Below are positions 53,304-62,019 of a stretch of DNA of 64,000 bases, one piece after another. The notes beneath the pieces are model-generated. The model did no database searches. It had not been told where the DNA came from and saw only the letters and a list, made by a program, of their open reading frames with translations. The stretch lies in NCBI RefSeq assembly GCF_012163145.1, contig NZ_JAAVTX010000006.1:558001-622000 (forward strand). The letters are read 5' to 3'. The translations under genes and the position numbers were made by a program. Each line of letters begins with the position of its first letter. Within the stretch, counting starts at the first letter, position 1. Source of the stretch: Falsiroseomonas frigidaquae. GTDB lineage: Bacteria; Pseudomonadota; Alphaproteobacteria; Acetobacterales; Acetobacteraceae.

Positions 53304-54197
53304 TCAGCTCCGCCGTCCGGTGACCAGCACCGCGACCAGCATTGCCCCCACGGCCACCATCACCCCGGCCAGCTTGGCCAAGCCCAGTGGCTCGTTCAGG
53401 ATCAGCACGGACAGCAGCACCGCGGCCACCGGCACCATGGTGGTCAGGCAGGCGGTGCGCGTCGCGCCCATCATCTCCCCGGCGCGGGCATACAGCGTGG
53501 TCGCGATGGCGGAGGAGAGCACGCCCTGCGCGAAGCCCTGCAGCAGGTTGGTCTGCCAGGGCATCTCCGGCACCACGCCGCCGCCCAGCAGCAGCCAGGG
53601 CGGCAGCAGCACCAGGGCCGACAGCACGCACATGGCGGCATTGCCGGCCAGCGCCGGAATCCGCCAGCGCCGCAGCAGCACCGTGAAGGCGCCCCAGACC
53701 GAGCCGGCGCACATCAGGATGAGGTCGCCGCGCCAGGCCCCCGGATGGCTGCCACCGATGCCGTCCCAGCCGATCATCAGGATGCCGGAGACGATGAAGC
53801 CGAGCGCGATCGCCCGTCCGCGCGTCGGCCATTCGCCCAGCAGCGGAATCGCGATGACGGCGCCCATGACGGCGGAGGTGATCGGCGCGATGGTGCCACC
53901 ATGGCTGGCCGGCGCATGCACCAGCCCCCAGCCGAATAGCAGCGCATTGGCCGCGCCGCCGGTGGCGACCAGGCCCAGCAGCTTCGGCAGACCGATTTCG
54001 GCCAGCACGCGACGTGCCCGCCAGGCGAAGGGCAGCAGCACCAGCGCGGCGGCGCTGTAGCGCAGCACGGCCAGGTCCAGCGGCGAATAGCCCGCCACGG
54101 TACCGCTGCGCGCGACCACCGCCTGTCCGCCCCAGATGAGCGCCGCGGCGAGGCCGAACAGCAGGCCGATGACGATGTTGCGGCCCGGAAGGCTCAC
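53304..54197 (-). CDS. EamA/DMT family transporter
   Basis: 297 residues from ATG 54197, with ten hydrophobic helices in two EamA repeats (IGLLFGLAAALIWGGQAVVA in the first; DLILMCAGSVWGAFTVLLRR in the second) and the conserved LNEPLGLAKLAGVMVAVGAM end. Drug/metabolite exporters of this family move amino acids or other small molecules; the substrate is unknown. Confidence 0.9.
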   Translation of the reverse strand: MSLPGRNIVIGLLFGLAAALIWGGQAVVARSGTVAGYSPLDLAVLRYSAAALVLLPFAWRARRVLAEIGLPKLLGLVATGGAANALLFGWGLVHAPASHGGTIAPITSAVMGAVIAIPLLGEWPTRGRAIALGFIVSGILMIGWDGIGGSHPGAWRGDLILMCAGSVWGAFTVLLRRWRIPALAGNAAMCVLSALVLLPPWLLLGGGVVPEMPWQTNLLQGFAQGVLSSAIATTLYARAGEMMGATRTACLTTMVPVAAVLLSVLILNEPLGLAKLAGVMVAVGAMLVAVLVTGRRS

Positions 54198-54270
54198 GCG
54201 CGCGAGGGGACAGGATTCACCGCGCGACCCTACGCCGCCGCGGCGCGACTTCCCAGGGGGGCGCCTGGCG

Positions 54271-54795
54271 TCAGGCGGCGTGGATCTCGTTCAGATCCTG
54301 CCCGAAGCGGTCATAGCCGATGCCGTAGCAGTGGATGGAAATGGCGGTGCGGCAGGAGAGGTTGGCCAGGCGGTGGATCAGCAGCGGGTCCGCCGCGCCA
54401 TGGCTGCCCTCGCCCGGGCGCAGCAGATGCGTGGCGTGGGGTTGCGGGCCATCCTCCGCCGCCTCGGCCGGGCTGTACCAGGTTTCCGTCAGCGTGCCCT
54501 GGTGCACGGCGAAGGCGCACCAGGCCTTGTGGCCATGCACGGGGGACATCTGCCCGGGGCGCCAGACCAGCGCGACCACCGCATAGCCACCCTCCGGGTC
54601 GCTGTGCAGCAGGTGGCGCACATAACGGTCCGGGCAGCAGGGACAGGCGAGGCCCTCCAGCAACGCTGGGTCCGCCGCGAAGGCCTGGAGCGCGGCGCCC
54701 ACCGCCTGCGGCCGGTCCACCAGGGGCATGCGGGCCGCGGCGGCGACGCCGGCAAGCATGGTCTCACGTGCGGGGCGGGTGCGGATGAAGGTCAT
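54271..54795 (-). CDS. cysteine dioxygenase-family cupin protein
   Basis: 174 residues from ATG 54795. Cupin with His87 and His89 in MSPVHGHKAW and a third His near 141 (LLIHRLAN), the three-His iron site of thiol dioxygenases; the fold outline HLLHSDPEGGYAVVALVWRP also fits. Members oxidise cysteine or 3-mercaptopropionate to sulfinates. The motif CPCC at 51-54 is unusual and could bind metal or thiol. Exact thiol substrate cannot be told. Confidence 0.75.
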   Translation of the reverse strand: MTFIRTRPARETMLAGVAAAARMPLVDRPQAVGAALQAFAADPALLEGLACPCCPDRYVRHLLHSDPEGGYAVVALVWRPGQMSPVHGHKAWCAFAVHQGTLTETWYSPAEAAEDGPQPHATHLLRPGEGSHGAADPLLIHRLANLSCRTAISIHCYGIGYDRFGQDLNEIHAA

Positions 54796-54979
54796 GGGCG
54801 TGCGGATTGTCCTCTTCTGAGGCAAATCTAGACGCGAATTTTTTCACGAGGCAAGCGAAAAGGAGAGTTATCTTTCTGAATGGGCGCCTCCGGCAGGTGT
54901 TTCATGCCAGCACACCGCCCCCTCTGGCCGAACGGACCGCGTGCGTTAAGGTGTGGGATACAAGTTGGAGATCCCCGCC

Positions 54980-55939
54980 ATGCATCGCCGCACCCTGCTT
55001 GCCGCCCCAGCCCTTGCCGCCGCCCTGGCCCTGGCCGCCCCCGCCTGTGCCCAATCCGCCCGCCGCCCGCTGCGGCTGGTGGTGCCCTTCCCCGCTGGCG
55101 GCACCGCCGACCTGCTGGGCCGGCTGGCGGCGCGCGAGATCGAGGCGGGGCTGGGCAGCCCCGTGGTGGTGGAGAACCGGGCCGGCGCGGGCGGTGCCAT
55201 CGGGTCGGATTCCGTGGCGCGCGGCCCGGCGGAGGGCACTATCCTGCTGTCCAACATCGCCAGCCAGGCGATCGGCCCGGCGGTGAACCGCAGCGTGCCC
55301 TACAACCCGGTCACGGATTTCCGCCACATCGCGCTGGTCGCGGCCGTTCCGTCGGCCATCGCCGTGGCGGCCGACGGGCCGATCCGCACCATGGCGGACC
55401 TCGTCGCGCGGGCGAAGGCGCAGGCCGGCGCGGTGCGCTTCGGCTCCACCGGCATCGGCACCTCCTCCCATGTGAAGCTGGAACTGCTGAAGCGCGCCGC
55501 CGGGGTGGACATCACCCATGTGCCCTATCGCGGCAGCGCGCCGGCCACCACGGATGTCATCGGCGGCCAGGTGGAGGGGCTGATCGCGGCGGTGCCGGAT
55601 ATCGGCAACAACGACCGGCTGCGCCTGCTGGCCATCACGCTGCCGGAGCGTGCGACCCGGTGGCCGAACGTGCCGACGGTGGTGGAGGCGGGCTTCCCGA
55701 CGCTGGTCGCCACCAACTGGTTCGGCCTGTCCGGCCCCGCCGGGATGCCGGCGGAGCAGGCCGCCGAAATCAACCGTGCCGTGGTCGCCGGCCTCAATAC
55801 GCCGGCGATGATCGAGCGCCTGGCCCAGCTCGGCGCGCCGCCCAACCGGATGAGCCCGGCCGAGTACAGCGAGATGGTGTCGAGCGAAGTCACCCGCTGG
55901 GCCGACATCGCCCGCAGCGCGAATATCCGCGTCGAATGA
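54980..55939 (+). CDS. Bug-family tripartite tricarboxylate binding protein
   Basis: 319 residues from ATG 54980 with TTGGAGA upstream. Signal peptide about 1-25 (MHRRTLLAAPALAAALALAA, ending ACAQ). Bug fold: LRLVVPFPAGGTADLLGRLA, VVENRAGAGGAIGSD, GSTGIGTSSHVKLELLKRAA, HVPYRGSAPATTDVIGGQVE. An orphan, with no TctAB partner. Its TGA overlaps the next gene's ATG, which is unusual for a binding protein and ties it to that cytosolic protein. Confidence 0.93.
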   Translation: MHRRTLLAAPALAAALALAAPACAQSARRPLRLVVPFPAGGTADLLGRLAAREIEAGLGSPVVVENRAGAGGAIGSDSVARGPAEGTILLSNIASQAIGPAVNRSVPYNPVTDFRHIALVAAVPSAIAVAADGPIRTMADLVARAKAQAGAVRFGSTGIGTSSHVKLELLKRAAGVDITHVPYRGSAPATTDVIGGQVEGLIAAVPDIGNNDRLRLLAITLPERATRWPNVPTVVEAGFPTLVATNWFGLSGPAGMPAEQAAEINRAVVAGLNTPAMIERLAQLGAPPNRMSPAEYSEMVSSEVTRWADIARSANIRVE

Positions 55940-56655
55940 GCGGCGAGACGACGGCGGAGCTGGAAGCCCGCCTGGCCGAGGTGAAGGCCAAGCGCGGCTA
56001 CCTGCTGCCGCATCACGGGCTGATGGCGCTGGCTTTTCCCAAATTGCTGGCCGGCTACGACGCGGCCTATACGGCCCTCGCGCTCGATGACCGGGTGCTG
56101 AGCCATCACGACCGCGAATTCGTCTGGATGGCGGTGCTGGCCGCGACGGATGAGGCGCTGGCGACGCACCACATCGCCAAGTTCCGCGCCGCCGGCGGCA
56201 CCGACGAGATGATCGGGGCCACCTTCGCGGCGGCGGCCCTGGCCATCGGCGCGGAAGCCTTCGACTTCGCCGCGCGCGACTGGGGCCGCCAGCTGGCCCC
56301 CTTCGACCCGCAGGCAAGCTATGTGGCGACGCTGCGCATCGTGGCCCCCGCCGCGCCGATCCGGCTGGTGCACCTGGCGGGGCTCGCAGTGCAGGTCTGC
56401 CGCGCCCGCTGGCGCCCCTTCGGCTGGCACCTCCAGGCCGCCTATGCCGATGGGGTGGAGGAGGAGGCGATGGCGGAGGCGATCAGCCTGGCGATGTTCC
56501 CCGGCAGCGTGCCGCGCTTCGTCGAGGCCTGTGGCCACTGGCGCGGCCTGATCGCCGACGGCACCCTGCCCGCCAGCCCGCGTTTCCGGGCCTGGGCGGC
56601 ACTGACCGGCCAGGGTGGACATGACGAGGCGACGGGCCTCGCCAAGCCGGGGTAG
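55936..56655 (+). CDS. carboxymuconolactone decarboxylase/AhpD-fold protein
   Basis: 239 residues from ATG 55936, overlapping the Bug gene stop (ATGA). All-helical with two CMD-like halves (about 25-110: LSHHDREFVWMAVLAATDEALA; and about 125-215). The redox CxxC of AhpD is absent, so a decarboxylase or lactonase-like or non-redox role is likelier. Coupling to a carboxylate-binding protein suggests it acts on the imported compound. Followed by a good terminator. Confidence 0.75.
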   Translation: MSGETTAELEARLAEVKAKRGYLLPHHGLMALAFPKLLAGYDAAYTALALDDRVLSHHDREFVWMAVLAATDEALATHHIAKFRAAGGTDEMIGATFAAAALAIGAEAFDFAARDWGRQLAPFDPQASYVATLRIVAPAAPIRLVHLAGLAVQVCRARWRPFGWHLQAAYADGVEEEAMAEAISLAMFPGSVPRFVEACGHWRGLIADGTLPASPRFRAWAALTGQGGHDEATGLAKPG

Positions 56656-56663
56656 GCGCTGGA

Positions 56664-56697
56664 AGCCCTCTCCACCCGCAGGGGGGGGAGGGCTTTT
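56664..56697. terminator. rho-independent terminator between convergent genes
   Basis: AGCCCTC (56664-56670) pairs with GAGGGCT (56688-56694), the stem extending inward through TCC/GG pairs, followed by TTTT (56694-56697). It sits between the AhpD-fold gene and the convergent leuB-like gene and can serve the rightward transcript directly. Confidence 0.75.
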
Positions 56698-56706
56698 GCA
56701 AACCTG

Positions 56707-57819
56707 CTAAAGCCTGGCCAGCACCGCGTCGCCCATCGCTTCCGTGCCGAGCGCCGGTTCGCCCGCCAATGCGATATCGGCAGACCGTGCGCCGGCATCC
56801 AGCGCCGCGGTCACCGCCGCCTCCACCTCCCGCGCCGCCGCCTCGACGCCCGCCGACCAGCGCAGCAGCAGCGCCACGGACAGGATGGCGGCGAGCGGGT
56901 TGGCCACCCCCTTGCCCGCGATATCCGGTGCCGAGCCATGCACCGGCTCATACAGCGCCCGCCGCCTTCCATCCGGTTTCGGGACGGAAAGGCTGCCGCT
57001 GGGCAGCATGCCGAGGCTGCCGGCCATTCCCGCGGCGGCGTCCGACAGCACGTCGCCGAACAGGTTGTCGGTCAGGATCACGTCGAAGCGCTTCGGGTCC
57101 CGGTTCAGCATCAGGCCGCAGGTATCGGCCAGCATGTGGTCCAGCTTCACGTCGCGGAACTCGTCGTGGTGCAGCGCCGTCACCACCTGGCGCCACAGCG
57201 CACCGGCCTCCATCACATTGGCCTTGTCAACGCTGGTCAGCACGCCACGCCGGCCGCGTGCCAGGGCGAAGGCGAAGCGGGCGGCGCGGATGATCTGGTC
57301 CTCGTCATAGATATGCGTGTTGATGCCGCGCCGCCTGCCATCCGCATCGCGTTCGATCCCGCGCGGCTCGCCGTAATAGACGCCGCCCGAAAGCTCCCGC
57401 ACGAAGACCAGATCCACCCCGGCGAGCGTCCGCGGCTTGAAGGGGGAGACCTCGTCCAGCGCGCGCTCCGTCCGCACCGGGCGCAGATTCGCGAAAAGGC
57501 CGAGGCGGCGGCGCAGCGACAGCAGGCTGCCGCGGGCGCGTTCCTCGGCCGGCATGCCGGCGCGGTCCAGGCTGTCCACCGCGCCGAACAGAACGGCATC
57601 GGTGCGATCCACCGCGGCATGGGTGGCCGCCGGCATCAGACTGCCGGTGGCGCGCCAGGTGGCGTTGCCATAGGGCTGTTCCTCGATCTGCATCGGCAAG
57701 GCGTATTTCGCCTGCATGTGGCGCAGCACGCGTAGCGCCTGGGCAGTGACCTCCGGCCCTATGCCGTCCCCGCCGAGGACCAGGACATGCAGGGGGCGGG
57801 TGGCGGCAGATGGCGTCAT
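56707..57819 (-). CDS. leuB: 3-isopropylmalate dehydrogenase-like enzyme
   Basis: 370 residues from ATG 57819. Beta-decarboxylating dehydrogenase: VLVLGGDGIGPEVTAQALRV, LLSLRRRLGLFANLRPVR, VRELSGGVYYGEPRG, TSVDKANVME, TDNLFGDVLSDAAAGMAGSL, and the NAD motif EPVHGSAPDIAGKGVANPLA. It oxidises and decarboxylates 3-isopropylmalate in leucine synthesis. No leuA, leuC or leuD genes are near, so it may be a second copy or a homologue acting on a related malate. Confidence 0.88.
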   Translation of the reverse strand: MTPSAATRPLHVLVLGGDGIGPEVTAQALRVLRHMQAKYALPMQIEEQPYGNATWRATGSLMPAATHAAVDRTDAVLFGAVDSLDRAGMPAEERARGSLLSLRRRLGLFANLRPVRTERALDEVSPFKPRTLAGVDLVFVRELSGGVYYGEPRGIERDADGRRRGINTHIYDEDQIIRAARFAFALARGRRGVLTSVDKANVMEAGALWRQVVTALHHDEFRDVKLDHMLADTCGLMLNRDPKRFDVILTDNLFGDVLSDAAAGMAGSLGMLPSGSLSVPKPDGRRRALYEPVHGSAPDIAGKGVANPLAAILSVALLLRWSAGVEAAAREVEAAVTAALDAGARSADIALAGEPALGTEAMGDAVLARL

Positions 57820-57948
57820 CTCGGGTGTCCGGCAAAGTTGGGCAGGCATGGCGCAGCCCCTGGCGCCCGACGTCAAGCCACGCCGCCCCATTAGCCTTGC
57901 AGCAGGTTGCTTTGCAGCAGGGGGTGGCGCCGTGGCATGTAGGGGGCG

Positions 57949-58764
57949 ATGCAAGATGCCTCCCCCACCCGCCGACCGGCCGTGCTCGTGCTGGGCATGC
58001 ACCGTTCCGGCACCTCCGCCCTGACTCGCGTGCTGTCGCTGCACGGCCTCACCCTGCCCGCCAGGGTGATGCAGCCGGCGCCGGACAATCCGCGCGGCTT
58101 CTGGGAATCGGCGGCCGTCGCCGCGCTGGATGACCGCATCCTGGCCGCCGCCGGCAGCCGCTACGACGACCCGCGCCCGTTGCCCCCCGGCCTGCTGCCG
58201 GATGCGGAGCGGGAGGCCTTCATCGCCGAGGCGCTGGCCCTGCTCGGCACCGAATTCCCCGGCACGGATCCCTTCGTGCTGAAGGACCCGCGCATCTGCC
58301 GCCTGCTGGATGTGTGGCGCCCGGCGCTGGAACGCTTCGGCGCCGCGCCACTCGCCCTGCTGCCGGTGCGCAACCCGCTGGAGGTCGTGCGGTCCCTGGA
58401 GGCCCGGCAGCAGATGCCGAAGGCACAGGCGCTGCTGCTATGGCTGTCGCATGTGGTGGCCGCCGAACAGGGCAGCCGAGGGCTGCCGCGCGCCGTGGTG
58501 CATTACGACGACCTGCTGCGCGACTGGCGCGGCTTCCTTGCCCGGCTCGGCGTGCCGGTGCTGCGCGACACGGCGCTGGAGACGGTGGCCTTCCTGACCC
58601 CGGCGCTGCGGCACCATGAGGCGGATACCGACACGCTGCTGCGCGATGCCGAGGTGCCGGCCGCGGTGAAGCGCGTCTACGCCGAACTTCGCCGGGCGCC
58701 GGCCGAGCCCGGGCTGGACCCGGAGCCCTTCGACGCGGCCGCCGCCTGGCTTGCCACCGCCTGA
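57949..58764 (+). CDS. sulfotransferase-like protein
   Basis: 271 residues from ATG 57949. PAPS-type P-loop GMHRSGTSALTRVLSLHG near residue 16 and the 3'-phosphate region PVRNPLEVVRSLEAR; FVLKDPRICRLLDVWRP also fits the sulfotransferase/glycosyl-sulfation family. Acts on glycans or other acceptors if active; acceptor unknown. Diverges from the leuB-like gene. Confidence 0.83.
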   Translation: MQDASPTRRPAVLVLGMHRSGTSALTRVLSLHGLTLPARVMQPAPDNPRGFWESAAVAALDDRILAAAGSRYDDPRPLPPGLLPDAEREAFIAEALALLGTEFPGTDPFVLKDPRICRLLDVWRPALERFGAAPLALLPVRNPLEVVRSLEARQQMPKAQALLLWLSHVVAAEQGSRGLPRAVVHYDDLLRDWRGFLARLGVPVLRDTALETVAFLTPALRHHEADTDTLLRDAEVPAAVKRVYAELRRAPAEPGLDPEPFDAAAAWLATA

Positions 58765-58859
58765 ATCCACCCTCTTGCGGAACGGGCGCCGCGGCCCGCA
58801 TTCTGCCCGCCACGAAAAGCCGGCCGGCAAAGGTGCGGCGGAGTATGGGAGGGGTTACG

Positions 58860-59900
58860 ATGACCAGCCTGATCACCCGGCGCATCGCGCTGGCCGCCGC
58901 CGCCGGCGCGCTCGCCGCACCGCATGTCGCCCGGGCGCAGACCCGCTACAAATCCGAATACAAGCTTTCCGTCGTCGGCAACCGCACCATCCCGCTGGCC
59001 GATGGCGCCTTCCGCTGGGCGGAGCTGGTGACGGAGCGTTCGGGCGGGCGGATCAACGTGAAGGTCTATCCGGGCAGCCAGCTCGTCGGCGGCGACCAGA
59101 CGCGGGAACTGGTGGCGATGCGCCAGGGCGTGATCGACTTCGCGGTGTTCTCCACCATCAACATCTCGCCGCAGATCCGCGAGATGAACCTGTTCTCCCT
59201 GCCCTTCCTGCTGCAGGACAGCCGCGGCTTCGACGCCATCATCAAGGGCCCGATCGGCGCCGAGCTGTTCCGCACGCTGGAATCGCGGGACGTGCAGCCG
59301 GTGGCCTGGGGCGAGAACGGCTTCCGCGAGATCTCCAACAGCAAGAAGGCGATCCGTACGCCGGATGACCTGCGCGGCATGAAGATCCGCTTCGCCGCGG
59401 GCGCGATCTTCGCCGAGATCTTCACCGCCCTCGGCGCCAACCCGGTGCAGATGTCCTTCGCGGATCTGCAGCCGGCGCTGTCCACCGGCGCGGTGGATGG
59501 GCAGGAGAATCCGGTGAACCTGTTCCTCGGCTTCCGGATGGACACGCTGGCGCAGCGGCATTTGACCATCTGGAACTACGTGGCGGATGCCGGGATCTTC
59601 CTGCTGACCAAGCCGGTGCTGGCCAGCTTCACGCCGGAAGACCAGGCGCTGGTGCGGGACTGCGCGCAGCAGGCGGCGCAGGAACAGATCGCCGCCAGCC
59701 GGAAGGGCCTCGGCGCCAATGGCGACCGCTCCTCGCTGGATGAGTTGGCGCGGCGCAACGTGACGGTGACCATCCTGTCGGATGCGGAGAAGCAGGCCTT
59801 CGCCCGCGCCACCCGCAGCGTCTACGACAAATACGCGCAGACCGTCGGCACCGACCTGGTGCGCCGCGCCGAAGCCGCGGTGACCGCCGCGCGCGCCTGA
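58860..59900 (+). CDS. TRAP transporter solute-binding protein DctP-type
   Basis: 346 residues from ATG 58860 with GGGAGGGG upstream. Signal peptide about 1-26 (ALAAAAGALAAPHVARAQ). DctP fold: GGRINVKVYPGSQLVGGDQT, the conserved Arg of the carboxylate site in the LRGMKIRFAAG stretch, and PVQMSFADLQPALSTGAVDG. Captures a carboxylate in the periplasm for the DctQM pair encoded next. Followed by a strong hairpin before dctQ. Confidence 0.94.
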   Translation: MTSLITRRIALAAAAGALAAPHVARAQTRYKSEYKLSVVGNRTIPLADGAFRWAELVTERSGGRINVKVYPGSQLVGGDQTRELVAMRQGVIDFAVFSTINISPQIREMNLFSLPFLLQDSRGFDAIIKGPIGAELFRTLESRDVQPVAWGENGFREISNSKKAIRTPDDLRGMKIRFAAGAIFAEIFTALGANPVQMSFADLQPALSTGAVDGQENPVNLFLGFRMDTLAQRHLTIWNYVADAGIFLLTKPVLASFTPEDQALVRDCAQQAAQEQIAASRKGLGANGDRSSLDELARRNVTVTILSDAEKQAFARATRSVYDKYAQTVGTDLVRRAEAAVTAARA

Positions 59901-59909
59901 GAGACTGCC

Positions 59910-59935
59910 GGCGCGGGGGCGTTTCCCCCCGCGCC
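59910..59935 (+). other. intercistronic hairpin between dctP and dctQ
   Basis: GGCGCGGGGG (59910-59919) and CCCCCGCGCC (59926-59935) form an exact 10-bp stem with a 6-base loop, 10 bp after the dctP stop and 19 bp before the dctQ start. Such structures often protect the binding-protein message or partly stop transcription, giving more DctP than DctQM. Confidence 0.65.
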
Positions 59936-59953
59936 CGCCTGCGGGATTGCCCC

Positions 59954-60463
59954 ATGACCGAGCACGCCGACATCCAGGCCCCCGGCCTGCAATTGGGGGA
60001 GGCCCCGCCGCGCATCCCGGTCACGGTGGAAGGCGCGATCGGCGCCGCCATCATGGGCGTGCTCGCGCTGATCACCTTCGGCAATGTAGTGGTGCGCTAC
60101 TTCACCAACGTGTCCTTCGCCTTCACCGAGGAATATTCGGTGGCGCTGATGGTGGTGATGTCCTTCGTCGGCGCCGCCGCGGCCTTCGGCAATGACCGCC
60201 ACATCCGCATGACCTTCTTCACCGAGCGCCTGCCGGTGAAGCTGGCGCGCCTGGTCGAGCAGCTGGTGCTGGCCGCCTGCCTGTTCATCTTCGGCTGCAT
60301 CGCCTGGTATGGCGCCTGGTACACCTGGGACGAATACCGCTTCGAAGTGCTGTCCCCCGGCCTCGGCGTGCCGTCCTGGTACTACACCGTCTGGATGCCG
60401 TTGCTGTCCGCCGTGATCTGCCTGCGCATCCTTGGGCGGATGATCCGCGTCGCGAGGGCCTGA
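59954..60463 (+). CDS. TRAP transporter small permease (DctQ-type)
   Basis: 169 residues from ATG 59954. Four hydrophobic helices (about 28-50, 60-80, 96-120 and 135-155) with the family stretch FTEEYSVALMVVMSFVGAAA and GNDRHIRMTFF. Forms the membrane complex with the DctM-type subunit, whose gene begins 5 bp downstream. Confidence 0.93.
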   Translation: MTEHADIQAPGLQLGEAPPRIPVTVEGAIGAAIMGVLALITFGNVVVRYFTNVSFAFTEEYSVALMVVMSFVGAAAAFGNDRHIRMTFFTERLPVKLARLVEQLVLAACLFIFGCIAWYGAWYTWDEYRFEVLSPGLGVPSWYYTVWMPLLSAVICLRILGRMIRVARA

Positions 60464-60468
60464 CAGCC

Positions 60469-61764
60469 ATGGTGCTCGAAGGCTCCCTCATCCTGCTCGG
60501 CGTGTTCTTCGCGCTGCTGTTCCTCGGCGTGCCGATCGGCGTTTCGCTCGGCCTGGCGGGCTTCCTGGTGATCGCGGTGGAAGGGCTCGGCATCATGGCC
60601 CTGCCCACCAACATCTGGACCGGCATCGCCAAATACCCTCTGCTGGCGCTGCCGATGTTCGTCCTCGCCGGTATGGTGTTCGAACGCGCCGGCGTCGCCG
60701 CGCGCCTCGTCGTCTTCGCCCAGGCCCTGGTCGGGCCGCGGCGCGGGGCGCTGGCCATCGTCGCCGTGCTGGTCTGCCTGGTGCTCGGCGGCATCAGCGG
60801 GTCCGGCGCGGCGGATTCGGCGGCCGTCGCGGCGGTGATGCTGCCGGCGATGCTCAAGCAGGGCTACCCGCGCGCCTATTCCGCCAGCCTGATCGCCGCC
60901 GCCGGGTCCACCGCCGTACTGATCCCGCCCTCCATCCCCTTCATCGTCTATGCGGTGCTGGTGCCCGGTGTCTCGGTGCCCGCGCTGTTCCTCGGCGGCG
61001 TCGTGCCCGGCCTGCTGGCGGGCCTGGCACTGCTGGTGCCGGCCATCGTCCTGGCGCGCATCCACGGCTTCGGCCTGCCGCCGGTCGGGGAAGTGCGCCC
61101 GCCGCTCTGGGCCTCCTTCAAGGACGCGATCTGGGGGCTTCTCGCGCCCATCGTCATCCTGGGCGGCCTGCGCTCCGGCGCCTTCACGCCGACCGAAGCG
61201 GCCGTCGTCGCCGTGTTCTACGGGCTGTTCGTCGGGCTGTTCATCTACCGCGTGCTGCGCTGGGCCGATATCTACGCCGTGCTGCGCGACAGCGCCGAGA
61301 TCAGCGCCGTGGTGCTGATGATCATCGCACTCGCCAGCATCTTCGCCCATGCCGGCAGCACCGTCGGCGCCTTCGACGCCCTGGCACAGACCCTGGTCGG
61401 CATCACCGCCAACGAAACCATCATGCTGCTGATGATCACCGCCCTGGTGCTGGTGGCCGGCATGCTGATCGACGCCATCTCGATCTTCCTGGTCTTCCTG
61501 CCGATCCTGCTGCCCATCGCCCGCGCCTTCGAATGGGACCTGACCTGGTTCGGCATCCTGCTGACCATGAACGTCGCCATCGGCGCCTTCACCCCACCCA
61601 TGGCAGTGAACCTGATGGTCACCTGCAAAGTGGCCGGCGCCTCGATGGAATCCACCATCCCCTGGGTGATCTGGTTCGTCCTGGCGATGCTGACAGCCCT
61701 GCTGCTGATCGCCTTCATCCCCGACCTGGCCCTGTTCCTGCCACGCGCGTTCGGGGATCTATAG
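60469..61764 (+). CDS. TRAP transporter large permease (DctM-type)
   Basis: 431 residues from ATG 60469, with about twelve helices. Conserved stretches: LFLGVPIGVSLGLAGFLVIA, ISGSGAADSAAVAAVMLPAM, AAAGSTAVLIPPSIPFIVYA and GAFTPPMAVNLMVTCKVAGA. The substrate-translocating subunit, driven by an ion gradient. The downstream convergent M20 amidohydrolase suggests import of an acylated or amidated amino-acid-like carboxylate, which is inference. Confidence 0.95.
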   Translation: MVLEGSLILLGVFFALLFLGVPIGVSLGLAGFLVIAVEGLGIMALPTNIWTGIAKYPLLALPMFVLAGMVFERAGVAARLVVFAQALVGPRRGALAIVAVLVCLVLGGISGSGAADSAAVAAVMLPAMLKQGYPRAYSASLIAAAGSTAVLIPPSIPFIVYAVLVPGVSVPALFLGGVVPGLLAGLALLVPAIVLARIHGFGLPPVGEVRPPLWASFKDAIWGLLAPIVILGGLRSGAFTPTEAAVVAVFYGLFVGLFIYRVLRWADIYAVLRDSAEISAVVLMIIALASIFAHAGSTVGAFDALAQTLVGITANETIMLLMITALVLVAGMLIDAISIFLVFLPILLPIARAFEWDLTWFGILLTMNVAIGAFTPPMAVNLMVTCKVAGASMESTIPWVIWFVLAMLTALLLIAFIPDLALFLPRAFGDL

Positions 61765-61785
61765 GCGCTGTTGGCACGGGTGGCT

Positions 61786-61997
61786 TGCAGGAGGGGCGCT
61801 GCCCCTCCTGCACCTCCCAGCAAAGGGCTTTGGCCCTTTGAACCCATGAATCATAAGCGGTGAAGCGGAGGGGGTCGGCGGTACCGCTGAACAAGCGGTC
61901 GCTTCAGCCCCCTCCGCTTCACCGCTTAAAGTCCTCGCGGTCCAGGGGCCCGAGGCCCCTGGCATGGGGGTGCAGGGGGAACAGCGTTCCCCCTGCA
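61786..61997. repeat. cluster of five perfect hairpins between convergent genes
   Basis: Five exact inverted repeats in about 210 bp: 61786-61812 (12-bp stem TGCAGGAGGGGC, loop 3); 61821-61840 (8-bp CAAAGGGC, loop 4); 61854-61928 (21-bp stem, 33-base loop that itself holds GCGGTACCGC); 61942-61962 (9-bp CCAGGGGCC, loop 3); 61971-61997 (12-bp TGCAGGGGGAAC, loop 3). The region separates the DctM gene from the convergent amidohydrolase gene and has no supported ORF. It may be a double terminator or a structured or mobile repeat element. Confidence 0.85.
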
Positions 61998-62019
61998 ATC
62001 ACCGGCGCAACAGGCGCCT

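Noticed and set aside
61855-61927. Insertion sequence or MITE with terminal repeats
   Set aside because: The 21-bp inverted repeat is suggestive, but I see no target-site duplication and cannot test copy number, so it is listed only as part of the hairpin cluster.
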